From positions 265,990-329,989 of the forward strand of contig JAVTVJ010000657.1 in NCBI GenBank assembly GCA_034509425.1: 64,000 bases of DNA, read 5' to 3'. Positions 44,501 through 56,771 of this stretch are shown here, piece after piece. Source of the stretch: Eopsaltria australis. Lineage: Eukaryota > Chordata > Aves > Passeriformes > Petroicidae. Under the pieces are notes generated by a model. The model saw only the letters and a list, made by a program, of their open reading frames with translations, ran no database searches and was not told where the DNA came from. The stretch's first letter is position 1. Every line of letters begins with the position of its first letter. A program made the translations under genes and the position numbers.

Positions 44501-44939
44501 TTGTCTACTTGTTTGCATTTGCTTTACGTGTCTTTCTAATTTTTTTTCTTGTATATGGGAGGATTTGTTTCATTATCATGATGAAAAAAACCCCAAAAAA
44601 CCCCAAACTCTGAATCATCAAACAAATGATTTGGATCTGGATTTTTAAAGCTGATTCATAGTGTGTATTTTCTTAACATCCTTCTGTTCAACTTAGAACA
44701 TTTATAATGTAACTTGCATTAGTAGAAGGTCAATTAACTCTTTCTGGACAAATCGGCCTATATAAGAAAGCTGAAGTTACATATCCAAAGTGGAGATACT
44801 CATAGTTCTGTCTTTTATTCTGACATCTGGTGATACATTAAAACAGGCAGATTGTTTTTTCTTTCAGAAATAGCATAGTAAACCATTCACAGTATAAATT
44901 CTGTAAAAAGTAATGCTAATTTTTTATGTTACAATGGGA
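41571..44939. other. Unique AT-rich DNA, no gene seen
   Basis: About 3.4 kb without recognisable gene or transposon. A perfect inverted repeat at 43751-43780 is listed separately. The Leu-rich open frame at 44132-44386 (+) is AT-rich and shows no family. Confidence 0.55.
43751..43780. repeat. Perfect 13-bp inverted repeat (hairpin)
   Basis: ATAGCTCCAGACT, a 4-base loop ATAG, then the exact reverse complement AGTCTGGAGCTAT. The arms have no mismatch. No T-run follows and no coding region is near, so a bacterial-type terminator role does not apply. Confidence 0.9.
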
Positions 44940-46292
44940 AGTCCCCACTGACTGGAGGTTACCTAGTGTGATGCCTATCTGCAAGAAGGGTCAGAAGGAT
45001 GATCCAGGGTGCTGCATGCCTGTCAGCCTGACCTTGGTTCCAGGGAAGGTTATAGACCAGCTCATCTAGAATGCCATCACATGATATGTACAGGATAACC
45101 AAGATATCGAGCCTGGACAGCAGGGGCTTGTAAGAGGCAGGTCCTGCTTGACCAATCTGATTTTCTTCTATAACAAGATAACCTGCTTATAGATGAGGGA
45201 AAGGTTGTGGATGTTGCCTATCTAGACTTCAGTAAAGCCTTTCACAGTGTTTTCCTACAGTATTCTCCTGGAGAAACTGGCTGCTCATGGATTTCATAGG
45301 TACACTGTTCACTGGGAAAAAAACTGGATGGGTCACAGGGTCCAGAGGATGGTGGTGAATGGAGTTACATCCAGCTGGCAGCCAGTCACAAGTGGTGTTT
45401 CCCAGGGTTCAGTGTTGGGGTCAGGCCTGTTGAGTAGTTTTATTGATGATCTGGATGAGGGAATCAAGTGCAACTTCACTTACTTTGCAGACAACACCAA
45501 GTTGGGCAGAAGTTTGAGGGTAGGAAGGCTCTACAGAGGGATCTGGACAGGCTGGATCCATATACCAAGGCCAATTGTATGAGGGTCAACAAGATAGGTG
45601 CCCGGCATTTGGGTCACAACAACCCCATCCAGTGCTAGAGGCTGGGGGCAGAGTGGCTGGAAAGCTGCCTAGCAGAAAAGGACCTGGGGGTGTTGGTTGG
45701 CAGCTGGCTGAACATGAGCCAGCAGTACCCATGTATCCAAGAAGACCAATGGCATTCTGGTCTGTATCAGAAATAGTGTGGCCAGCCGGACTAGACAAGT
45801 TCGACCCCCTGTACTCAGCACTGGTTGCACCAAGCTGCACCACAAATCTTGTGCTCAGTTTTCGGCCCTTCCCTTCAAGAAAGACACTGAGGTAATGGAG
45901 TGTGTCAACAAAACTGATGAAGTATCCAAAGCACAGGTGTTATGAGGAGCAGTTAAGGGAGCTGGGGTTGTTTATCCAGGAAAAGAAGGAGCCTCAGGGG
46001 GACCTTATCAATCTCTACAACTACCTGAAAGGAGATTGTAGTGGGAAGGATGTCAGTCTCTTCTCCCAATAACAAGCATAGAACAAGAGAAAATAGCCTC
46101 CAGTTGTATCAGGGAAGCTTTAGACCAGATATCAGTAAAAATCTCTTCACAAAACTGTTATCAAACATTGAAACACGCTGCCCAGGGAACTGGTTGAGTC
46201 ATCATCCCTGGCGGTATTTAAAAGACATGTAGATGCGGTGTTTAGGGACACAGTTTAATGGTGGGATTGACAGTGTTAGATCAATGGGTAGG
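44940..46292 (+). repeat. CR1 LINE, 3' part of ORF2 and 3' end
   Basis: About 1.35 kb of a 5'-truncated CR1. The translated plus strand shows reverse-transcriptase pieces: [11 protein letters not shown] near 45230, then [20 protein letters not shown] and FADNTKLG (45247-45582); the catalytic FADD box reads FADN. Downstream are CR1 ORF2 C-terminal and 3' sequences ending TTTAATGGTGGGATTGACAG at about 46275, where LTR-F begins instead of the normal CR1 tail. Several stops and frame changes make it a pseudogene copy. Confidence 0.9.
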
Positions 46293-46864
46293 TGTATTGG
46301 GTCTGACTGGGGTAAAGCTCATAGCCCTTATAGGGCTGTGCTTTGCTTTGGCAGCTGGCATTGATAACAGACCAGTGTTTTGGCTACTGCCAAGCAGTGA
46401 TGTCCCTCTGACATTCCTTCCCCCACTGAAGGGGATGGGAGTGGGCAAGATCCTGGGAGGGGACACCAGCAGGCCAGCTGACCCCAGTCAGCCAAAGGGA
46501 TATTCCATACCATATGACATCAGCTCAGATATATAAGGGAAGAAAGAGAGGAGAAGGAGGAGGCACTCAGGACTCATCCATGTTTGCCTCCTTGAACAAC
46601 CATCACGCGTGCTGAAGCCCTGCTTCCCAGAAAGTGTCCGGACATCGCTGCTGATGGGAAGTAGAGATTGATTGTTTTCCCCTCTGCTCTTGCACGCGCA
46701 ACTCTCGGCTTGCTTGTTCTATTTTTTCCCCCGCTGTAATAAAACTGCCTTTTCTTACCCTGGTAGTTTTTTTCAATATTATTCTCTCCCCTCTCCCAGT
46801 GGGAGAGGGAGTGATAGAGTGACTGAGTGGGCACCTGGCACCTAGCTGGGGTCAACCCACGACA
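46293..46864 (+). mobile_element. Solo LTR-F type (avian ERVL-like LTR)
   Basis: 572 bp from TGTATTGGGTCTGACTGG to GTCAACCCACGACA. It has a TATA box (GATATATAAGGG, about 46530), an AATAAA signal (GTAATAAAACTGCC, about 46737) and the avian ERVL-type end GGGCACCTGGCACCTAGC. It is inserted in, and replaces, the CR1 tail. I find no convincing target duplication, so limits could be off by some bases. Confidence 0.75.
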
Positions 46865-47531
46865 GCATCACAAAATCTCAAGTGTTTCTGGCCTAAGGAA
46901 ATTAATTACACCTATCCTCTCTACACCATGTTTTTTCACCAGCCCTAATCTCCTGCAGAAATTCTGATGTTGGAAAGGCAGCTATAAGTGGACAAGACTC
47001 AACAGTAATGAGGTGTCATTGTTACTCTGCTCCACAAGAAAAATCCTGAAGAAGATATCTTTTAGCAGATCACATTTTACTGATTATGTTGCTAGATCCA
47101 ATGAACTAGGGACTCTATTTTCCAGCATTTCCTAGTCAGTACATGAAAGTTTTCTTCTTAAATCAAACTCTTCTGTGCTGAAAGCACACATAGCAATTGA
47201 TTTTTAGCAAACAACAGCTGGATGGAAATATTCTAATAAACCTAGGTATTACAGATAAGGCCTACATCAAGAAAGGCTTTACTTACCAGAGTCCCAAGTG
47301 TCCATATGAGAAAGCACTCTGGGGTTTGAAACAAAAATCAGTACGCTTCATATGCAATACTCTAAAGGCTTTCATAAGGTCATTAAAAACTCAAATGAGC
47401 CTTTGATCTTTCAAAAATACCTAAAGAAATCTGAGAACAGTACATGTGACTAAATGTAGTAAAAATACTAGATAGCATTAAAAAATCCTATCTGTCTAGG
47501 TTGCCTGAGAATATCTTCACATCTACCAGAA
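46865..47531. other. Unique DNA, no gene seen
   Basis: Nothing recognised between the two solo LTRs. Confidence 0.5.
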
Positions 47532-47536
47532 ATTCC

Positions 47537-48060
47537 TGTGGTAGTTTGAAAGCAAATCAGTGAGAGGCTCAAAGTCAGAACTACAATTTAATAGGAAAAA
47601 ATGTAACAATACCAAAACACTGACAGAGTCAGAATACAACCTGACACCCTGTCGGTCAGGGTGTTGGTAGTAGTCCACTTAGAAGGTGGCTGCAGTCCTC
47701 TGGGAGTGATAGATGTGATTCTGTTGAAGCAGTAATCCTGTGAAAGGTGTAGTTCTCCTCTGAAGGTCCAGTGGTGGTGTAGAAGGATCTGGTCTTCCTC
47801 TGGGAATCCAGTGGAAAAAGCTGCTTGTGGTGCTTCAAATCTCAGTTTATATGCAGATCGGGATACATTGGTTCCTCCCCCTGGGCAGGGCATCTCACAA
47901 TGGGATGATGAGCCACTAGCTGCAATGTTGGGGGTGAGTAAAGTGCTCCAACGACCAGCTCATTAGCAAACCGTTCTGCGGCCATCAGGAACACTGCCCC
48001 GCCCGGCCCCAACATCCCATGAAGATGATGATAGAATACATCCCATTGGAACCTAAGACA
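47537..48060 (-). mobile_element. Solo LTR of the ERVL-D family
   Basis: 524 bp, reverse complement of the ERVL-D LTRs, with TGTCTTAGGTT and AACTACCACA ends on the minus strand. It is flanked by a perfect 5-bp duplication ATTCC (47532-47536 and 48061-48065). It is more diverged than the pair at 10581/16161, so the family has been active for some time. Open frames here duplicate those of the ERVL-D LTR and are not genes. Confidence 0.95.
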
Positions 48061-48065
48061 ATTCC

Positions 48066-51000
48066 CTAGCTCTAGAGGCCTGTATTTCAAATCATGCTGT
48101 AATGATTATAAGGATTCCAATAACTGATTTTCACCAGGATAATCTTCTTTAAAGATATTTAATCAGATACCTAATCAACTAATTAAATGGCACATGAAAT
48201 CCTCCAACATACCTGTGCAAAATTTGAAGGGGTAAATATAATAGAAACCAGTACATACTTCTTGGCATTTTCAAAAATATTCCTCAGATATGCTGTGGTT
48301 CTTCTCTCTTCTCTCTGGTTTGTAAACAAACAAAAATTCCAAAATGAACAAAACAGAAAACCAAATAAAACACTCCATGACAGAATGAAGATGAAAAATG
48401 AATTTGGTTTTCCCTTTGAATGGAAATAATACACAGTGGAGCCTCAAACATCTTCCAAGTGCCCATGCTCATAGACACTCACACACATGTAAGCCCCGTG
48501 ACAATACAGTGCAAGCTCTGCTTTTATTTAATTTCTTGCATTATTTTAAGAGAACAAAATTTACAGGCAATCACCTTAGGTGAAATGACTGCAAGTCTTG
48601 CACTTCTGATAATCAGATTCCCATTTATTTATCTTCAAAATAAAAAAGCCAACTTGTCCATGCTTGACTTTAGGCACCCATTTCAGAGGCAGCTCTGGAG
48701 AGTTCCAGTGTTTCAGTTCCAGTGCCTCTCACTCACCTCTTCTGAAAGGTTACGCCACTCCCTCCTGAGCACGATACTGTGGTAGTGCAAGTGTGGCTCT
48801 GCATACTTCACACTCTTCAGGTTTGAGCTGCGTTTCTCCCAGAAGCCTTTGGAGTTTTGGAGCTGCAAAGTGTTGCAGAGAAAGCATGAATACAGGCTGT
48901 CCTCTTAAACAAATACCTCATCACCCTCCCACTAAGTGACTGCAAAGACATGTGATTAACATAGCTCCAAAACAATCTAAGTGAAAAAAGTTAAACCATA
49001 GCACTTCAACGAATTTCTCTTGATGGAATGGCAGTGGTAGTACTTACTTAAACTTGACTTGAGGTCAAGATTTGGTGCCTGGAAAGGGACAAGTATTTCT
49101 GGGTCACAATTCATCTGACCTATTTACATGTTTGAGATGGGAAGAATTGCACCACAGACTACACTGGCCATATTGTCTAGACTTCCTCTGACTATACAAA
49201 GAACCTTAAGCTACTAACTTCGATGTAAATGTTTACATTTGGCCAAATAAATTCCATTTCAGGTTTCTAGTAGTTCCAAATAGAGGAATACCACCATGGT
49301 CACAACAGCTGCAGGATGCCACTATTTTCAAGCTGCATTAATACTTAGATTGCAAACATCCATTTACCAACCTCACGTAACAGTGTTTCATCCCAGAAAA
49401 GAAACAAAATCTAAAAATTTCCATAGCAATTCTAAAGCATTTGACTCTAATGCTAAAATTAATTTAAACTCAGCTGTGAACAGACAGGAGGAACAAAATC
49501 TAAACAAAACCACACCGGTTTCCTGAGCCAGTTCTTGGACTGGGTATAAAGATTTAAAGCTGCTGTTTAGAAGGGGGGTGAGATGCAATCATTGCTGAGG
49601 AAGAGATGAGATTAAGGCAATTCTTTCTGACAGTTTTAAAAAACAAGAGATGGTACGAGCTGTTCTTGCCCCTCTTAATATACATTATCTCCCAACACAG
49701 ACACTACAGTAACAATATTTGAATAAAGAGAACTTTGAGTTCACAGTATTCCTCCACTTGCACTAACCTACTGGATTTTGCTCTCTCCTCTCAACTATCC
49801 TACAATAACAATAACCTTAAAAGAAAACCTCAAAAGGAAGAAACCACTTCCTACTATAAACTATAATTTGTCAAGGAAAATAAATTTCAAAGACTCAATC
49901 CTGCCAGCCACTTTCCTCTTGCTGCCAGTGTCTATTGTCACTTTATTATTGTAGCTGCAGCAGAGAAAATCTTGGGTTTTGCTTCATGTTAGCTAAATTT
50001 AGCAGCTGCAAACTAGGATCACATATGGTACCACATGCTCACTCTGTTGGATTTAACTCGTCTGCAGAATGTTGCCTAGATGTTACCAATATGAAACCAG
50101 AGAAATATTAAATACAGCATAAGGATATAATCTAGTGACCAATCCATGCAACAACACCACCACTGCAAAACTGTGTTCAGGCCACACTGGACTTGAATAT
50201 GTGGTGGAGGGAAGCAAGACAGCAATTTTCTTTCATATATTAAAACTCTAACAGGAAGTGGTAGACTTCAGTGTTGTCTGCTTTTAATCCCAAAAAGCTG
50301 CATTGCATTAGATCTCATTAAAAAGTCAAAAGTTTAAAGTAAAGGATTTTTTAAATTAAATCTATTATTTCTTGAGGATCATCAGGGTAAGGACTAGAAA
50401 GAGGAGGTTCTTCATCTTAGTTGTTTATTTAGGAGACATTTCTAAAGAGCCAAGAATTAACACCCAAGCATGACACCTAAAAGACATTGTATAACCAGAA
50501 GTCAAAGCAAGGCCTCACCAGTTTGCAATTCACAAAAAGCTCCCATTGAGCCTTTCATAAGTAGTGGGTTTTTAACTGAAGGTAGAGAGCTCTCTGCTAC
50601 ACCCCTTTGAAAAGATGTAGGGTGTCAATTGCCTTCAAGAGGCCCATGTTTCTCTGGACTGTAGTGTTGTGTGATGGCATTCAGAGAGCTGTGTAAAACA
50701 TCACTGCACTCCAGGGGTTCAGCAGAGCATGAGGGAGCAGCTCTTTTCCTGTGCTCTGACAACTGCTTGACTTATATATTTTCACTCTTCCCCTGGACCT
50801 CCTCCTATTTTCTTTATTTCCCTTCTTCTTCCTGCCTTCTCCCTTTCTGATTGAACTTATCTGCACCCCTGCAAGTTTTGTTTGTGCTTAAAAAGGGGGG
50901 GATATTTTTGACTTATTAATTGCAATCCTTATATAAGGATTAAAGCTTTTGGACAATTGGACTAAATGTTCCCCCTTTCTCAGCATATCTTGATGAACAG

Positions 51001-52641
51001 GAATTTAGTGATAAAAACACCTAATACCCAAATAGCACAATTTTTTTTGTGAATATGGACATGCCCTCCCAAAGGCTCTCAACAACTCATGGGCTTGAGA
51101 ACTCCAAAAAGCTGCTCAAAGTAACAATTCACCATTGTTTCTTGAAATGCCATAAAATCTCTGCAACAGAAACACTACTTGTAGGACCAGATTTGTCACC
51201 AGGGTCTGACTCCTGATGCCAACAACATGCACCAACTGACCACTTAAACTCAAGCCATGGTGGGTTTGTGACTCCGGTGTGGTGCCAAACAGCCAGAGCA
51301 TTAAATCTTACCCTGTGCATTAGCATCTTTGTCCTCATGCAAGAGTCAGAGCAATTTGCCATCCAAAGTAGCAGGAAATATTTGTCTTTAGCTCAACTCT
51401 GACCTTTTCAATCTGTTTAGGTTTCAGATAGAAATAGGAAATGAGTTCCACAATCAGGAAGTATAGCTGCTAAAGGCATGTGCCCCCAGGGGCTTGAGGT
51501 TCAATCTCAGACAAATTAAAGTCTTGCTAACTTTGACCTCAGTGAATTACAGGGATTATCTGCACACAAATTTTCTCAAGATCTGATTTTCCCAGGTGTC
51601 CCAGTTCTCAGGGCAGCCTTTCCAAGCAAAGCATGCAGAGCCTGATTCTATGAATCTGTGCAGCACAGCTGTGATGCACTGCTGCAGAGTGAAAGAGCAG
51701 TGGGCAATTTCACTGATTTTTAAAAGGTTTTGTGAACAATGATGCTTTATGACTAATTATAAGCACATCTTTAAGGAGCTACATGGAACAACATTGTCAT
51801 GTATCCAAAGTCTAATCCTATGTGTTGCTGGAGTGCCTAAACTCATTCTTTCCATTAGCTCTCCACAACAAACTGCTTATTCAAATCCTCTTTCAAATTT
51901 TGTAGGGGAGCACTTAGGAAAATTTCAAGAATTTCTCTAAACTGGAGCTGAGGGAGTGGAATGGGAAAATGGGAAGAATCATTCATGTTGTTTTCAACAG
52001 AAAGTACAATTTCCTACACAAACAGCATGTGCTCTCCCCATACAGACCACTGCCCTTTCCAGGCTGTGCAGGAATTTGTCTAGATTTAGTAGCCAAAGCC
52101 CTGACATAAGCGCAATCACAGGATGCTCTGGACAAAACAAAGTGAGAGGGTCATGAACCATCCACACCAATGGCAGCACAATGAAATAGCCCTCAAAGTG
52201 GGCATTTGTAGACATGTGTAGAAATTCTACTTGTCTGCTATGCCACCTCTGCCTTCAGCTACCAAAGTCATAAAGTGAAGTGGTATCAATCTGATTAACA
52301 AGAATTCATTTGTGGATAATCCTCCCTGTTGAACAGAGGTGTCTTCAGAGAGGAAAAAACCCCACCATCTTTGAGTCTGATTAACCGACATTTTAGTAAA
52401 TGCATAAATCATTTCCAACAGGGCAATTTTCTGTTCACAAATATTTTTGGATAGGGATGTGGGGACACTGCTTCATTAATATTTAGCACACCCTCAACCC
52501 ACAAAAAAAGCAGCTACTAATCTGCAAATACAAATGTGGTTTTATACTGGAACTTACATCTAACACAGGTAGAGAAATAATGTCCGTGCCACATATTACT
52601 CCAGGGACAACCTATAAATACAGACAAATATATATATATAT
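48066..52641. other. Unique AT-rich DNA, no gene seen
   Basis: About 4.6 kb without recognised gene or transposon. A perfect 18-bp palindrome (AATCCTTATATAAGGATT, 50924-50941) and a (TA)n tract next to the ERV-A insertion (52630-52640) are the only local structures noticed. Confidence 0.55.
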
Positions 52642-52645
52642 CTAT

Positions 52646-53102
52646 TGATGCCTTTTTCTGATCTTAGGAAATAAAGGCTCAGACACGGTGAAAGGGTTGG
52701 GGGTTGTTTACCTCGGTATTTTAATAGGATCCCGTTCGATGGCTTCTGCCGTCCAGGTAGAACACGCCGCAAAAGCCCCCTCCTCCCAATAGAGTATACA
52801 ATTAAAGACTCTACACATTAGCATATCTACCAGGAGGGCCCAATAAGGGGCCTGGGTGGGCTAACTTCTAGTTTACAAAATCTATCCTACTAGGAGACCT
52901 TGAGGGCTCATGAAAACAGGGTGTTTGGTCTTCTAACTCTACGCGGTTTCAGGGGTGTTTAGTCTACTGGCCTACTAAACACCATGAAACCAGGCTAAAC
53001 TATCACCTAAGGCATCACAAGTATGCATGCTAATACTTGTGAATATAGGGAACAGTGTAAGAAATATTCAGGAGAAAAGCAGAAAAAATCCCTCAGGCAT
53101 CA
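52646..53102 (-). repeat. ERV-A 3' LTR
   Basis: 457 bp with TGATGCC/GGCATCA ends. On the minus strand an ATTAAA motif lies in CCTATTAAAATACC (about 52720). It matches 62143-62599 with four substitutions. Confidence 0.97.
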
Positions 53103-53119
53103 TTTCCCCCCTTTTAGAG
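53103..53119 (-). promoter_or_regulatory. ERV-A polypurine tract
   Basis: The minus strand reads AAAAGGGGGGAAA directly before the 3' LTR, a standard plus-strand primer site. Confidence 0.92.
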
Positions 53120-53169
53120 ACTAACAAGATTCTACTTTGTCTAGTCTCTACTCTACCTTACTCTATTCT

Positions 53170-53490
53170 ACATTACCCACAGTATCGGTTTACACAACCG
53201 GCCGACATGCAGGCTACTACACAGATGATAACTACAATTACAACTACTATAAATGTTTCTCTTATCCAGGCCCAGTTTGGTAACCATGAGGTAAGGGTGT
53301 CAAAGATCTGGTCAAATTTTAAGGTGTCAATTTTGGAAGCTTAAAATGCCAATCAACGGTCAGTGACCACCCCCATCTAGAGGTCACAACCGGATACAGA
53401 ACCAGCAATTGTTCTTATTAAGAACTTTGGACACATTTTGGATTACAGCCTTGTGTAAATCATGGGACAAACCCTGAATCATAGTTACCA
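53170..53490 (-). pseudogene. env: ERV-A env remnant
   Basis: Only about 0.3 kb of env-like sequence remains. On the minus strand a piece NVSKVLNKNNCWFCIRL contains a CWFC motif (53397-53408), the CXXC type found in the surface subunit of gamma-type Env. Further on, in another frame, a strongly hydrophobic stretch (about 53226-53255, FIVVVIVVIICVVACM) looks like the membrane anchor of TM. The sequence between is missing, so most of SU and the fusion machinery of TM are deleted. Stops follow the CWFC piece. It cannot make a working envelope. Confidence 0.65.
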
Positions 53491-53522
53491 TTTGGGCAGA
53501 TAACAGACATGTAAAGAACAGT

Positions 53523-54572
53523 TTAAACCACATCCTCCTGATCTGTATCAGTCTTTGTTTTCTTGATGGTCTCGGGAGCCGAAGCCTTCTTCACTCTGGA
53601 ATAGTGGATCCACAGTCCCTTGCCAGCAACTTTGACTGCAGTGAGGGTGGTCAGCAAAACTTGGAATGGTCCCTTCCACTTGGCTTGCAAGGGGTCACCG
53701 TCCCACCACTTGATGTAGACCCAATCTCCGGGCTGGAACTGATGAGCAGGTGTGTCCAGTCCTATTGGCCTGGACAACACAACAAATCTCTGGAGCTTCT
53801 GCAAAGTGGAACTCAAAGCCATTAAGTACTTCTGCAAATCAGCTTTACCCCTCACATGAATCTCTCCCGGGATATGTGGAGCCTGATAAGGCCTGCCATA
53901 TAATATTTCATAGGGACTTATATTGTCCCTTCGCCTTGGCTGTATGTGAGTTCTCAGCAAGGTTATTGGCAGGGCTTGGACCCAGGTCATGGATGTTTCT
54001 TGACAAATTTTACAAATCTGGGTTTTGAGGGTTCCATTCATACGCTCAACCTTGCCACTTGCCTGGGGCCTGTATGGTGTGTGCAGGTCCCAGGCAATTC
54101 CCAGAACCTTGCTGACTTCCCCAACTACCGTTGCAACAAAGTGAGTTCCCCTGTCAGATGACATTCCTAGAGGAACCCCGAATCTTGGAATTATATGATT
54201 CAGCAAGGCTTTCACTACTTCTCTTGCTGTGTTGGTGCGACAGGGGTAAGCTTCGGGCCATCCACTGAAGGTGTCAACCAGTACCAGTATATACTTACAT
54301 CCCTCTTTGCGTGGCATCTCAGCAAAATCGATCTGCCAATAATCTCCCGGGAGATCTCCTGTTTTTGTCACCCCTAACACAACCCGTTTGCTCGTGTCAG
54401 GATTGTTTTTACGACAGGTATCGCACTTGCTGGTTATAGACTGCACGATATCCGTCATCCCTCTCCCTATTACCACCTTTCTAAGATGTTTTAAAAGATT
54501 TTCTGTTCCCCAGTGAGTACTTTCATGCTCTCGCTGGGCTATTTCTCGAAGGAGGAAGGGTGGAACTACAAC
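53523..54572 (-). CDS. pol: ERV-A integrase
   Basis: The frame from after TAG 54573 to TAA 53523 carries a whole integrase. The zinc domain has HESTH and CDTCRK. The catalytic core has WQIDFAEMP, SSDRGTHF and GKVERMNG, with 35 residues between the last Asp and Glu (D,D35E). The C-terminal domain has WDGDPLQAKWKGPFQVLLTT, a GPY/F-type module usual in gammaretroviruses, and an acidic end. All catalytic residues are intact. The TAG at 54573-54575 separates it from RNase H in the same frame. It would join the viral DNA ends to the target with a 4-bp stagger, as seen in the flanking CTAT. Confidence 0.93.
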   Translation of the reverse strand, partial: VVVPPFLLREIAQREHESTHWGTENLLKHLRKVVIGRGMTDIVQSITSKCDTCRKNNPDTSKRVVLGVTKTGDLPGDYWQIDFAEMPRKEGCKYILVLVDTFSGWPEAYPCRTNTAREVVKALLNHIIPRFGVPLGMSSDRGTHFVATVVGEVSKVLGIAWDLHTPYRPQASGKVERMNGTLKTQICKICQETSMTWVQALPITLLRTHIQPRRRDNISPYEILYGRPYQAPHIPGEIHVRGKADLQKYLMALSSTLQKLQRFVVLSRPIGLDTPAHQFQPGDWVYIKWWDGDPLQAKWKGPFQVLLTTLTAVKVAGKGLWIHYSRVKKASAPETIKKTKTDTDQEDVV

Positions 54573-55149
54573 CTATCCTGTTGAGGTAACGGCCCACCCC
54601 CCTTCTTTGATCTCAGCCTTAAGGTGCTTGATTAATTTGTGATCCCCCTGATTGTATTTTGGGGTAAACTCTGACAAATCTATTTCTTTCTGTGGTATCA
54701 CTGCAAAAATGCCTTTTTCTGCAACCCCTCTTGCTGCTTCATCAGCGAAGCGATTTCCCAGTTCAGGGGCTTTCTTCCCTCTTTGATGGCCTTTGCAATG
54801 CATGACAGCTACTTCCGTTGGCTTCCAGATACTCTGCAGAAGTGCAAGAATCTGTTCAGCATGCTTAATCTCATTACCTTGTGCAGTCAGCAGGCCACGT
54901 TCCTTCCAGATAGCTCCGTGGGCATGAACAACACTGAAGGCATATTTGGAATCAGTCCAGATGTTTACCTTCTTCCCCTCACTCAGCTCTAGAGTCCTTG
55001 TTAGTGCAATGAGTTCAGCTTTCTGTGATGATACATCTGGAGGCAAGGCTTTTGCCTCTATGACTTTATCTGTGGTGGTTACAGCATTTCCCATCATTCT
55101 CTTACCATTTCTCATGAAGCTGCTTCCATCGGTATACAGCTCCCAGTCT
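54573..55149 (-). CDS. pol: ERV-A RNase H
   Basis: Beginning next to LTR-E: DWELYTDGSSFMRNGKR (first catalytic Asp), QKAELIALTRTLEL (Glu), VNIWTDSKYAFSVVHAHG (Asp) and GNRFADEAAR (Asp), the four carboxylates of RNase H. Includes a basic handle-like HCKGHQRG region. The frame joins precisely to the RT connection at 55854 once LTR-E and one copy of its target are set aside, so the LTR entered an open pol. It ends at TAG 54573-54575 after AVTSTG. Confidence 0.9.
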
Positions 55150-55154
55150 GGGCT

Positions 55155-55848
55155 TGTCTTAGTTTAGGGCAAATGTTAGGAGGAGACCTCCAAGGGGGTC
55201 TCCTCTAGACAAGCTAATTTCAGCCACTCTTCCTTTAAACTGGTTTGGGAAAATATTTCTTTAGAGAAAAAAGTGGAAAAAACTATTTATTTAATAAGCA
55301 GAATATTCACAAGTTTGGAAACAAAAATTGAATGATATAAAACAATGAAACCTCTCCTTTCTCTGAAGAGATGGTGGATCTAGAGAGTCTTTTTGTGGGT
55401 GCGGCTGTGTCAGCCTCAGTCCCTCCAGAGGCTGGGGCCGATGGCCAGGCCCGGCTGTAGAGTCGGGGGGCCCCCAGGGGATTGTCTTGATGTCTTGGAC
55501 TACAGAGATGCTGACCAGTCCCAGAAGAAATAAACTAGTAAAAGAAATAAAGTCTCTCTCTCTCTGCAAAAGCCGAGAGATTTCCGAGAGCATCTAGCTG
55601 CGAACTCTAAGAGCACACAGAGAGCTTATTTCTATTTTTTCTGTCTCCGCTTCGAGCGCAGTTTCTGAAGGAATTTCTGGGGGAGTAAGGTGTAACTCTT
55701 GTAGACAAACTGTGTGCATTTTCTCTCCTCCCTTCACCTTCTTCACTCTCTCTCTCTCTGGGCTTAACTTAAAGCTACAGAACTTAATACCCGGCATAAG
55801 CAGGACAGACGATTGGGGATACAAGCATCATACAGTCAACCTAAGACA
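55155..55848 (-). mobile_element. Solo LTR-E inside ERV-A pol
   Basis: 694 bp with an 8-bp inverted end repeat (TGTCTTAG...CTAAGACA) and a perfect 5-bp duplication GGGCT (55150-55154 and 55849-55853). The minus strand starts TGTCTTAGGTTGACTG and has an AATAAA motif in TTATTAAATAAATAG near its 3' end, so I place it on minus. The start resembles that of the ERVL-D LTR (TGTCTTAGGTT), suggesting an ERVL-type parent. A GA-rich tract and a short hairpin (GGAGACC...GGTCTCC, about 55183-55204) are present. It interrupts pol between the RT connection and RNase H. Confidence 0.93.
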
Positions 55849-55853
55849 GGGCT

Positions 55854-56771
55854 CTTCAGGGGAATGTCCTTCAGGTCTGGTCTGCTAGAATAAGTCTCCT
55901 CTATTGTCTGTAGACAATCATGTTCAGGCATGCTCTCAAGTAATGTGGATGACAAAAACATTGCAGGGTTTACCACAGTTGTTGTTTTAAGAGTAACATC
56001 ATCCTGTTCCAGCAACACAGACTGATACTTCAGCATTCTGCTAGGGGATAGCCAGTGATTCCCCTTCTGTTCCAGCACAGTTATTACTGCATGGGGTACA
56101 TACACGACAATGTGCTGTCCAAGGGTGAATTTACGGGCCTCCTGTATTAGGAGGACGGTTGCTGCCACAGCTTTCAGGCATCCAGGCCACCCTTGACTAA
56201 CACTGTCTAGCTGTTTTGAAAAGTAGGCTACAGCTCTTCGCTGGTCCCCAAGGTGCTGTGCTAGTACTCCCAGAGCAGCATTCAGTCGCTCATATGTAAA
56301 GAGTTCAAAAGGCTTATTCAAATCCGGCAGCCCCAAGGCTGGGGCAGATATTAGGGAACGTTTCAACTGTTTGAAGGCAGCCCTTGCACTTTCTGTCCAC
56401 ATGATTGTTCCCTTTTCGGCTGCCTTAAGGACCTCATACAGAGGTTTTACCAGCAGTCCATAGTTTGATATCCATAGGTGACACCAACCTACCATTCCCA
56501 GGAAGGCTTGCATTTCTCTCACAGTGTGGGGCTCTGGAAGGCGACAGATAGCTTCCTTCCGTTCTTTGCTGAGTTGTCGGTGTCCACGGAAAATTTCCAG
56601 CCCCAGGTAAACTACTGTTTCCCTGGCAATCTGGGCCTTCTCTCTCGAGACCCGATAATCACTCTCGCCCAAAAAGTTCAACAGACTTACGGTTAGCTGG
56701 ATACACTCATCTCGCGTTCTGGTTGCCACTAGGATGTCATCAACATACTGAAGAACAACTCCTCCTGGCTC
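55854..56771 (-). CDS. pol: ERV-A RT palm end, thumb and connection
   Basis: After the stop TAG 56772-56774 the frame has the active-site box LQYVDDILVATRTRDEC (YVDD, near 56735), then VVYLGLEIFRGHRQLSKERK, MQAFLGMVGWCHLWISNYGL, TESARAAFKQLKRSLISAPAL and AVAYFSKQLDSVSQGWPGC. These are the thumb and connection of a gammaretrovirus-type RT. Catalytic Asp residues are intact. It runs up to the LTR-E target site. Confidence 0.9.

Noticed and set aside
50924..50941. 18-bp palindrome AATCCTTATATAAGGATT
   Set aside because: Short, AT-rich and isolated; expected occasionally by chance.
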